Source: Dendrocalamus latiflorus (taxonomy: Eukaryota > Streptophyta > Magnoliopsida > Poales > Poaceae). Taken from it: 64,000 bases of DNA. Shown here one piece after another: positions 55,304-64,000 of the stretch. A program made the translations under genes and the position numbers. Location: positions 43,113,166-43,177,165 of the forward strand of contig CM029609.1 of assembly GCA_017311315.1 (NCBI GenBank). The letters are read 5' to 3'. The first letter of the stretch is position 1. Each line of letters begins with the position of its first letter. The notes beneath the pieces are model-generated. The model was given only the letters and a program-made list of their open reading frames with translations, was not told the DNA's origin and did not search any database.

Positions 55304-58300
55304 TTAGCGAGCTTGAGAGAATTCTCCCCCTGAATTCTGCACTTCTCTAAGTCTCATCATTCCAATTCCACGCACGCACCTTTCAAAGCTAGATGCGGGG
55401 AGTGACTTAGTGAACAAGTCTGCTAGATTTTCACATGATTTAGTATGCAGTACTTTGATCTCGTCGATCTTTTGCAATTCATGTGCATAGAAGAACTTGG
55501 GGTTGATATGCTTTGTGAGATGACTCTTCACATAGCCCGTTTGCACTTGTGCAACGCAAACTGCATTATCTTCATAGATAATTGCGGGGGTTTGCACAAT
55601 GTTCATCCCACATGACTGCTGGATATGGTGAACCATTCGGCAGAGCCAAGCGCACTTTCGTGCGGCTTCATACAGTGCTATAATTTCTAAGTAATTCGTC
55701 GAAGTAGCTACGAGGCTTTGCTTAGACGATTTCCAGGAAATTGCAGTTCCACCACACAGGAATACATAGCCTGTTTGTGACTTTGCGATATGCGGGTCAG
55801 ACAGGTACCCAGCATCTGCATAGCCAATCAAGTTCAGATCTTGATTCTTTCTGTAAAACAATCCAAGGTCTTTGCTTCCTTGGAGGTATCAGAAGATGTC
55901 CTTTATGCCCTGCCAATGCCTTTTGGTAGGTTCTGCATTGTACCTTGATAATAGGTTCACGGCAAATGCAATGTCTGGTCTAGTGCAATTTGCTAAGTAC
56001 ATGAGCGCTCCCATTGCACTCAAGTATGGGAATTCCGGTCCCAGGACTTCCTCCCCCTCTTCCCTAGGTCGGAAAGGGTCTTTTTTCTTGCTGTAAAGAC
56101 CTCCCGATCATCGGTACTTTCGATGGGAACGCCTTCTCAAAGCCAAACCTTTCTAGCACCTTCTGGGTGTAGGCCGACTGATGTACCAAGATTCCTTCAG
56201 GGATATGCTTAAGCTGTAGGCCTAAGCAAAACTTGGTCTTGCCCAAATCTTTCATTTCAAATTCTGACTCCAGGTAGGAACTTGTTTCTTTTATGTCTTC
56301 TACTGTCCCGATGATATTCAGATCATCCACATACACAGAGATTATACAGAATCATTTTGAGATCGCCGTATAAATATACAAGGACAGTCTTCATTGTTCG
56401 TGTAGCCTTTCTTGCAGAGAAAGTCGCTTAAGCGATTATACCATATTCTTCCAGATTGCTTCAGTCCATACAGTGACTTTCTGAGTTTCACACTGTACAA
56501 ATTTCTGTTTGCTCTGTCTTGATTCGGGAGAGGGATTCCTTCAGAGACTTTCATATAGATCTCCGAATCCAAGTTACCATAAAGGTATGCAGTCACCACA
56601 TCCATCAATTTTATTTCTAAGTTCAAGTTCACTGCCATTGAGATCAAATATCTAAAGATAATTCCACTCATGTCTGGGGAGTAGATTTCTTCATAATCAA
56701 CTCCAGGACGTTGAGTGAAATCTTGTGCTACCAGCCTTGCTTTGTATCTCACCACTTCGTTTCTTTCATTTCTCTTTCGAACAAATACCCACTTGTGCCC
56801 TACAGGGTGCATATGGGGAAGTGTGCGACATACTGGTCTAAACACCTCTTTTTGTTCAAAGATAGCAATTCAGTTGCTATTGCCTTCTTTCAATCTTCCC
56901 AATCTGATCTTTTCTTACATTCAGCGAGCGATGCAGGCTCGGGATCAAGATCGATGATTGTGGCAATTTTCTTTGCGAAGTATGTATCGATATTGGCTGT
57001 TCTCCTGTTCGTAGACTCTCCCGTGTGCACATAATTTATAGCTATTTCTTCATGAGTTGCTACTTCTGGAGTGATTGCTTCTTCTGGAGTTTCATCTTGC
57101 ACATCGCTTCTTCCAATTGCGGTGGCAAGTCCCTTTAGTTTTTCGGATCCGATGTGTGCACACACATCCATACTTGTGCCAGGTCTCAACTGGCTCCCCT
57201 TCTCATTCTGGGGGACTTCAGTGATCGGCTGTGATAAGTCCTTCTTATCCTTTTTCGCCGGGCGTCCCCGGTTACTTTGGACCCGAGGAACCGGAGTTCT
57301 CGTCCTTTTATTCTGAGGCCTCTGGACGGGATTAGGAATACCTTCAATTTTCTTTGGTATTTCAACCCTCTCCGGTGCATTGCGTGCAAGCACATGCGAC
57401 TTAATCACGCTCTTCAAATCACTAAAGTGATCGGGTAGTTGGTTTGCTAATGCTTGCAAATCGATGATCTTCTGGACCTCTTTCTCAGTTTCACTAGTGC
57501 GCGGGTCTTGTGCATGAATTCCCGTGGCTTTCCACGTAATTTCTCGATATTTTTCATCAAGGGGTTGATTTCCTCCCTCTAATGTTGGGAAATTATCCTC
57601 ATCAAAATACAGTTAGCGAAGCAGGCAGTATGCAAGTCTCCCGACATGGGTTCCAAATATCTGATTATGGATGCAGTCTCATAACCAACGTATATCCTAG
57701 TCTTGCGGAGAGGGCCTATTGCAGTACGCTGCGGAGGGGGTATAGGTACATAAACCTTGCATCCAAACCTCCTAAGGTGAGAAATTTTCGATGGTGACCC
57801 TTGCGCTAGTTGCATAGGTGAATGGATGTTGTAAGCCGAAGGTCTAAAGTTGATGAGATTCACTGCATGTAGGACTGCGTGTCCCCAACATGTAGCTGGC
57901 AAATTACAATTATGCAAAAGGGGTCGGGCAATAAATTTAATTCTCTTGATTAAAGCCTCTGCTAAACCATTCTAGGTATGGACATGCGGTACCGAGTGCT
58001 CAACTGCAATCTCCATCGCCATGCAATAATCATCAAATGCATTTGAAGAAAATTCTCCAGCGTTGTCCATTCTGATGGACTTGATGTGATGATCAGGGAA
58101 CACATTTCTGATGCGAATGCATGGTTTATTGTGGATAATAAACCCATGGATGACCACTTCGAGGAAGCATCAATGAGCACCATAAAATACTTAAATGGCC
58201 ATGAGATGGGCTGAATGGGACCGCAAATGTCTTCCTGGATGCGTTCCAGGAATGCATGAACTTCATCCTTCACTTTCAGAGTGGAGGGTCTAGTGATTAA

Positions 58301-59038
58301 TTTCCCGGTGGCACATGCAGAGCACATGAAATCTTCATGACTCGGGAAATTCTTCACATTAATATTATGCCCTTGGGAATTGTTAATTATATTTCTCATC
58401 ATCCTAAGACCTGAGTGGCCTAATCTGTCATGCCAGAGACAGAAGAGTTCAGAGCTTCTAAATACTGTCTTGAGGACAGTATAGGCTGCAGGTGCCTTAA
58501 TGTTGGTATAATATAGCCCAGTTTCTAGTGAAGAAAGTTTTTCTAATACCCTTTTGTCATTCTCTTCGCGCTTCATAGTGAGCAAGTATTCCTTACCGTA
58601 CTCTTCTTTAGTCTCAACATGGAAACCATTGGCGCAAATATCAGAATATATCATGCCATTATAAGGTGAATAAATGAATGAATTATTCAAAAATCATCCA
58701 ACCATTACGAGAAAACAAAATTAAAGTACCATCCATGCAAGTTCTAACTTGTCCATTTAACACAAAATAAATGACAATTAAAGTCTAATGCATTCTGTGC
58801 ATCAGACTGAATCAACTAGAAAATCAAAGACTTCTTCGGCTATTTTCTCAGGAGTGATCTTCTCTTCGAGAGATATCATGGCGATGGCTACCTCTAGGTC
58901 GTAAGGGGGTGCTGCTGCTAGGATGGGTTCAACCTCTATCAACTCAGGCAGCTGCTCAAGATGCTCCCCCTCATCATTTCCATTGATGTACAAGATGCAC
59001 AGCATGCATACTTTGTGTGTGGACCATTCAATCAACAA
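55304..59038 (-). pseudogene. gag tail and pol of copia copy B, broken
   Basis: Gag tail at 59038-58802 (EKITPEKIAEEVFDFLVDSV matches the gag tail of copy A). Integrase head and core at 58690-57962 with HDRLGH and CSACATGKL, integrase continued at 57917-57579, linker 57459-56890, RT 56845-56342 and 56336-56064 (MYVDDLNIIG), RNase H 55861-55304 (GYADAGYLSDPHIAKSQTGY). The pieces lie in different frames. Confidence 0.88.
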
Positions 59039-59200
59039 TGGATGGCCTAGATGACACCGGAGTAAATTCCTAAATTGTCAACTGAAGGCAATTTAAGCTT
59101 TTGATATGAGCAGAAGGTTGCCATATGGAGGCCCATACCTTTTACATTGCAATGTAGAGGATCCATTTCCATCCCATCGAGGCAAGCAAGCTAGGATTTT

Positions 59201-61138
59201 TCACACAAGTTCACTATAAGCAGGAGCTTTGAAAAGGCCCTTCTCTAACATCATTTTCCTCAATATCTCCACTTCATTCCATCGATATTGTGCAGCATAT
59301 ATATTGGATAGAATTACCCATGGAGTTGTGCTCGCAGGGTCCAAATTATAAAGCTTTGTTGCTGCTATTTCACCAAGTTCCGCATTAGAGTAGTTTCTAC
59401 AGGCCCCGAGGGAAGAATACCACATCGAAGCTGGTGGATCAGGATGTTCCAGTAATAGATCATAAGCTTCACATAGCTTTCCAGCACGGCAAAAAAGATC
59501 TACCATGACACTCAAGTGTTCAACAGTTGGGTTGATATTGTAGGTACTCCCCATCATTTGGTACATATGAATTGCTTTTTCAACTACAGGCTGAAAGAGC
59601 ACAGAGGAAGGTAGCTGAGTTGGGTTGCACTTGATGCTGAAGCATCTCATTGAAGGTTTGCAATGCTAAACCGTTTTCCCCACACCTTCCATAACCAGAA
59701 ATCATTGCATTCCACAAAGCTGGATCAGTCAACTTCGTCCTATCTTTCTCAAATACCCTGCCAGCATACACATCACATCCACAGCTCATAAACATGTCAA
59801 TCACTGTTGTCTGGAAAACATCATCCTCGAAGTCTTGCATTGTTCGAATGACATGGCAAAAAATCTCCTTCCCACGCTGGATAGCTGACATGGCCGAACA
59901 AGCATTCAACATACTTGTCATGGTTTCCAAACTTGCACATGACACTCCCTCTGACCGCATCTTACTGAAAAATGAAAAGACCTCAGAGAACTTCCCATGA
60001 TGTGCAAGCCCATTAACCATCAGATTCCATGTAATACTGTCAGGCTTGAACCCTTCCAACCTTAGCTGTTCGAACAACCCTAAGGCATTTGCGAGCTTCT
60101 CATGTATCAGGAAACCTGAGATCATGGTATTCCAAGACACCAATTCCTCTCCTCCATGACTGAGAAAACTCAGTAAGCACATTCCAGTGAACCACACTTC
60201 GAGTACATGTCAACGAGTGCAGTCCCAATCTTGACACTGCAATCCAATGCACGCTTCAGGACATAGCTATGGGCCACTTTACCAAGTGTCGATGCCGACA
60301 CACTTGCACATGCTGAGAGGACTACCAGCAAAGTTGTCTCATTAGGCTTTTCACTGGACCCAAGTACTATTTTCCTAATAATACCCAAAGCCATGGAGTG
60401 TTCAGCATTCCTCAATAACCCGGAAGCCATCGCATTGTAACTCTCGACGCCCTTGTCAACCATGAATTCAAGAATCCTCCTTGCTGAGTTCGAATCCCCA
60501 CAATCCGAGTACATTGTGATGAGAGCTGTTGCAACATAGCGATCCAAACAGTCCCCAGTCTTCACCACGAACCCGTGCAACTGCTCCCCCTGCTTGACCG
60601 CCCCACAAGCAGGCAGCACGCTCGAGACCGTGACAGAGTTCGGCAATATCCCTTCTTTCCCCAGGAGCCTAAAGACACCCTTCGCCTCATCGGCCTCCCG
60701 GCACTACGAAAGCCCGGCGATGATGGCGTTGAAACAGGGCACAGTCCGCTCCGGCATTTGGTCGAACACCCGGCGCGCGTCCGTGAGACATAGGAGCCTG
60801 GTGTAGGCGCTCGTCAGGGCGGTGGCCGCGTAGGGGCAGGAGGAGAAGCCCGACTTGGCGAGGTGGCAGTAGATTTGGCGGGCGGCGGATGCGTCCCGGA
60901 GTGCGGCGCAGGACCTGAGCAGGCAAGGGAAGGTGAAGGCATCGGGACGGAGGTTGGAGGCGTGGGCTCGAGAGTAGGAGAGGAGGGCTTCTTGGTAGCG
61001 TCCGTTGGAGACAAGCTTGCAGAGCTGCTTCCACGACGTGATGGTGATAGTGTCCGCGGAGAGCTTGGCACTGGAGAAAAGCTTGCGGAGTTGTTGCTTC
61101 CATGGCGCGGCGGTGGCCGCGGAGGGCTTGGCGGCCAT
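59201..61138 (-). pseudogene. Pentatricopeptide repeat (PPR) protein, disrupted
   Basis: RNA-binding PPR family, PLS subclass, of the kind that edits or processes organelle RNA. The N-terminal part (61138-60704) carries repeats such as DAFTFPCLLRSC and YAATALTSAYTR. An in-frame TAG (60704-60706) follows AGLS; the same frame goes on (60646-60170). TGA after LECAY and a 1-nt loss a few codons later move the frame to 60197-59580 (SWNTMISGF, LVNGLAHHG, WNAMISGYGRCG). A deletion after LSACS shifts again to 59650-59201 (VDLFCRAGKLCEAYDLL, LSNIYAA). The E-type end has no DYW domain. About 640 residues in all. Confidence 0.88.
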
Positions 61139-61149
61139 GCAGACGGCAT

Positions 61150-61405
61150 TGGTTTCAGCCCATGTTCTTTCCGGCTTCTAAAAGCTGTTTTTCGATTTTT
61201 TACAATAACTAGTTTTTAAATAGAATATCTTTTCAAGATAAGTTCTACTAGTTAATTATAGTACATACTATACCGGTTTTATTTATATCGACAAAAACCA
61301 TACGTGAATTTTTGTTACTCAGTAATCTCTCGCACAAACAGCCCAAAATCCACAAACCACAGCTAATAGCCATAAGCTCCAGCCAAAAACAACAGGCCCT
61401 CAGTA
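61150..61405. mobile_element. MITE upstream of the PPR pseudogene
   Basis: Inverted copy of the element at 19615-19885. It starts within about 10 bp of the PPR start codon and ends in AACAACAGGCCC. The TSD is unclear. Confidence 0.6.
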
Positions 61406-61507
61406 AGTACTCATTTTCAAGAAAAACTATGAATAAGTGCTCAACTTTAAATCCATAACTATGTAAAAATAAAAGGGAATAATTCTTGACAAATTTTATT
61501 CATCCCA

Positions 61508-61775
61508 CATGAACAATGTGCTCATTTGGGCTTCAGCTTCTGGCTTTCGGCTTATTTTTCACTATTCATAAATTTTGTCTTTTTCTAAACTTTTGGCTTT
61601 TTGTTGAGCTTTTTTGCCGGTTCTTTTTTCCCGTATTTGTTTGTATTATACGTAATGGGCTAACATATTTTTTAATTTTTTTAAATTTAATCATGCTAAA
61701 TAAGCCTCTGTCAGCTACAGTGTTTTTTCAGCCAACTACAGTGCTTTTCAGCCATAAGCCACTCAAAAAAAGCCC
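61508..61775. mobile_element. AT-rich MITE, copy 2, best TIRs of the family
   Basis: GCTCATTTGGGCTTCAGCTT at the left and GCCCAAATAAGC at the right form TIRs. The interior matches the copies at 7350, 62457 and 62730, in opposite orientation to them. Confidence 0.6.
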
Positions 61776-62360
61776 AAATAAGCACCACCTAACTCAACGA
61801 AGAGATATGCACATTACAATTCTTACATTCCACATGATCATTACAATTCTTACATACAACTAAACTAAATCAAGAGAGATGCAAATCTACCACACATTTC
61901 CCTGTCACTAGTTAATTCTTTGGCTACAACATTCTGATTATATCCTGATCTTCATGATCTCAATTCCTGGGAGCTCTAAGCATAACTCCTTCACCTCCTA
62001 GACGATTGCATGGATTGACGATCATTCTTGAGCGCTTGCCTTCAGTTTGTGATTAACGAATACATATTTAACCCGCACTTCTGTTGTGGAGATCCTATAG
62101 TTTTCCTATTTTATTTTCCATTAGGCATGCAAACAAAGGACATAAATAATTGACTACTTGCTTGTTTATTTTAAGCATTACTTTAAAATCTAGAAAAATT
62201 ATAGTAAGTTCTAGCATGTCCTATTGAGTTTCTATTTTTCACGTGTGTGTGGGGGTCCCTTAGATCTATAAATCAAATAGTGCAAAAAATGGATGATATG
62301 GCGCTCTCTTGCGTTATCTTTTGCGAGTAGCTTTAATTTAGGTCAATATTTGATCAGTCT
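61776..62360. other. Intergenic, no gene recognised
   Basis: AT-rich sequence. TACAATTCTTACAT occurs twice near 61815-61855. Nothing else seen. Confidence 0.4.
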
Positions 62361-62371
62361 TACAAAAGAAC

Positions 62372-62450
62372 TCTCCGTGTCCATAAATATAAGTCATTTA
62401 GACTTTCTCACAGTCCATAAATATAAGTCACTTAGACTTTTTCACAGTCT
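62372..62450. repeat. Tandem copy of a Stowaway/Tourist-like end
   Basis: GTCCATAAATATAAGTCA followed by (T/C)TTAGACTTT..CACAGT occurs twice (about 62378 and 62411). CCATAAATATAAGTC is common in ends of grass MITEs. Confidence 0.65.
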
Positions 62451-62456
62451 CCAATG

Positions 62457-62720
62457 TTTTGGCTTTTTTTTTTTGAATTATGGCTTAGTTTTCACTATTT
62501 TGCACTGCAGCTGGTTTATTTTGCATTGTACTTACTGGTGGTTTTTTGGCGTAATTAAAATTTTAAAAATTAAAAAAAATAGGTTAATTCATCATGAATA
62601 TACAAAAGAACACGGGAAAAAGAAAAGAAAAAACCCAAAAAAACAAAAAGTCAGAAAAAGACTAAAATAAAAAACTAGAAGACAGAAACAAAAAACTGAA
62701 GCCCAAACGATCGGAGCCTT
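62457..62720. mobile_element. AT-rich MITE, copy 3
   Basis: Contains TGCACTGCAGCTGGTTTATT, GGTGGTTTTTTGGCGTAATT and the A-rich block ending ACTGAAGCCCAAACGATCGG. Same layout as the copy at 7350. Confidence 0.55.
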
Positions 62721-62729
62721 TGGGACACT

Positions 62730-62905
62730 TAGTTGGGTTTTTTTGGTGACTTATTGGTTTTTGCACTATATTTAGATTATTTTGTACTATAGCTGCTGGT
62801 GGTTTTTTGGTGTAATTAAAATTAAAAAACATATTAGCCCATCACGGATAATACAAAGGAATATGTAAAAAGACAAAAAAAACTAGAAAAAGAATGAAAT
62901 TAAGA
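62730..62905. mobile_element. AT-rich MITE, copy 4, shortened
   Basis: Contains TATAGCTGCTGGTGGTTTTTTGGTGTAATTAAA and similar A-rich runs. It directly follows copy 3, so the two may have arisen by tandem or nested insertion. Confidence 0.55.
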
Positions 62906-63105
62906 ATCTAAAAATGAGCACAGCAAATTGATAGCATTTACCGTCATCGGGTTAGCCAACCAAAACTCCTCTACAAAATACGACTCTCTGGAGGGTCCTC
63001 CGTGCAAGTCAAACAGCCCAAACACCGAACAACCACGACGCTCGGCTTCGATTTCCAATAGCGCAGGTGCAGCCCAGAGAAGCCCATCCGCTGAAGCCCA
63101 GAGAA

Positions 63106-63125
63106 CTTCTCGAACCTTCTCGAAA
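63106..63125 (+). promoter_or_regulatory. Perfect four-unit heat-shock element
   Basis: Four contiguous 5-bp units, CTTCT CGAAC CTTCT CGAAA, obey the alternating nTTCn/nGAAn rule without error. They lie 70-89 bp upstream of the ATG at 63195, in the promoter or 5' UTR. Confidence 0.75.
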
Positions 63126-63194
63126 CTGCAACCCTCCCTCCTCCTCCTCCTACCCCAAAACCCTAGATCCCCAAACCCTTCCAATCGCCTCGTC

Positions 63195-63464
63195 ATGGAC
63201 AATCCATGGGGCTTCCCCGCCTGCGCTGGCGCTGACCTCTGCCCTGTCTGCTCCGCGCGCCACTTCCCCTTCTGCTCGCCTCCGCCTCTCCCGCCCCAAC
63301 CCTTCCCCTATGATCTCCACCCGCCGCCACCTCCTTCCCCGCCGCAGTACCATGTCCCCTTCCACCCGCCGTCGCCGCCGATGTGGGGCCCTCCGGGCCC
63401 ACACCCCTACGAGCTCCCTGACCGGAAGGGCCCCCACAAGCGGATGCGTGTGGGCGATGCGTGA
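63195..63464 (+). CDS. First coding exon of a proline-rich protein gene
   Basis: The ATG at 63195 follows a C-rich leader with AAAACCCTAG, a telo-box common in housekeeping plant genes. It encodes MDNPWGFPACAGADLCPVC, in which CPVC and a following HFPFC give a possible zinc-binding pattern, then a Pro-, His- and Tyr-rich stretch ending in a basic KGPHKRMRVG. The frame stops at 63464, but GATGC/GTGAAAC at 63460/63461 is a fair splice donor, so I think the gene continues with a later exon. No such exon was found in the rest of the window. The family is not identified. It may also be a truncated gene. Confidence 0.5.
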   Translation: MDNPWGFPACAGADLCPVCSARHFPFCSPPPLPPQPFPYDLHPPPPPSPPQYHVPFHPPSPPMWGPPGPHPYELPDRKGPHKRMRVGDA

Positions 63465-64000
63465 AACAAAACCAAAACTTGAAAAATATTCAAAAGCTAA
63501 TTTTAAGTTGAATTTTCATTTTTGTTTTGTTCCTTTGCTCCATCAGCCTAATCCACACTCATCACCAAACAAAGCCGCTCCTAATCACCCCAATCACAGC
63601 TGGAATTGAGGAATCAAACGCTGGTACTGTTCACAACCGAAAACTCCCACCGCCTTATCAACCCGTTGCTACTCACGGCTTCTTCGTGATCGCCCGCGCC
63701 AGCGCCATCTCCCACCAACCCCGCTCGGATGGACGAACCCCAAGCGCCGTGGCATGCCACGCCAGCCCGCCGCAGCCGCCGTACGCCAGCTTTTGCCGCC
63801 GCCGTGCCCTACTTTTGCCGCCGCCCACCTCCTCTACGCACGCCAGCGCCACCCCGCGCCAACGGCCGTTGCCACCTCCACCGTGCGGACAAGGCCCCTT
63901 TCCACCTCTCCTCTGTCCCCTCTGACGTTCTGCACCGGCCAAGGATCGTGGCAGTGCCGCCGGCCGTCCACGCGCCACCTCCGCCCTAGGACAAATCCGG
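63465..64000. other. End of window: possible intron, then GC-rich unassigned DNA
   Basis: AT-rich sequence up to about 63540 is followed by C-rich sequence with ORFs in several frames on both strands. No domain was recognised. Confidence 0.35.

Larger units (their letters stand above)
54812..59040 (-). mobile_element. Old Ty1/copia element, copy B, 5'-truncated
   Basis: Same family as copy A, opposite strand. It has a 3' LTR, PPT and broken pol, but ends in the middle of gag near 59040 with no 5' LTR. The coding sequence is in many pieces. Where both copies exist they align along gag tail, integrase, RT and RNase H. Confidence 0.9.

Noticed and set aside
1..64000. CRISPR arrays, operons, bacterial-type terminators or ribosome-binding sites
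   Set aside because: None seen. The repeats are eukaryotic transposons and the genes have spliceosomal introns.

Overview
The window is nuclear DNA of a plant, and almost certainly a grass. The evidence is a full grass-type class I histone deacetylase gene, a cluster of LRR-XII (Xa21/FLS2/EFR-type) receptor kinases, plant initiator-Met primer-binding sites in Ty1/copia elements, a tRNA-derived SINE with a T-tail, and many MITEs and Mutator-like elements nested in one another. No bacterial, organellar or viral-genome features were seen.

Region 1-1850 looks like the end of a degenerate LTR-type repeat. Region 2576-27303 is a receptor-kinase cluster with three units, all on the minus strand. 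RLK1 (2576-6164, two exons, 1160 aa) and RLK3 (23655-27303, two exons, 1130 aa) look intact. The middle copy, RLK2 (about 9477-19549), is a pseudogene. It carries a MULE-type foldback MITE with 9-bp target-site duplication (TSD), a tRNA-SINE with 16-bp TSD, a 16-bp frameshifting tandem duplication, a DFG-to-GFG change, and a complete, very young Ty1/copia element (11638-17457; two 801-bp LTRs with one difference seen, 5-bp TSD, one 1401-aa gag-pol ORF). A GC-rich first-exon-like block is duplicated together with the kinase genes, on the opposite strand.

Region 27300-43000 is intergenic and full of transposons. It holds an old copia copy (family A, 29609 to about 36672) with an unusual GC-rich leader, a 289-bp hAT-like MITE built of GGTTACCGG motifs, and a 5.1-kb Mutator-like element (37644-42738, TIRs and 9-bp TSD). 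That element carries a decayed MURA transposase and a second spliced ORF with a GRF-type zinc finger plus coiled coil.

Region 43693-49217 (minus) is a complete seven-exon HDA19/HDA101-type histone deacetylase gene (519 aa) with a LINE tail in intron 4. About 20-30 bp upstream of its TATA box starts a large inverted repeat (arms 49394-49960 and 50039-50500) made of a captured fragment resembling the 5' part of a mechanosensitive MSL10-type gene. Beyond it lie a truncated copia LTR and a second Mutator-like element (51052-54553, 9-bp TSD).

Region 54812-59040 holds a second copy of the family-A copia in opposite orientation, so the HDAC gene sits between inverted copies of one retrotransposon. 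A PPR pseudogene (59201-61138, minus) and a block of MITEs follow. The window ends with the first coding exon of a proline-rich gene (63195 onward, plus strand), preceded by four perfect contiguous heat-shock-element units. All family assignments come from reading motifs and translations; no database search was run.
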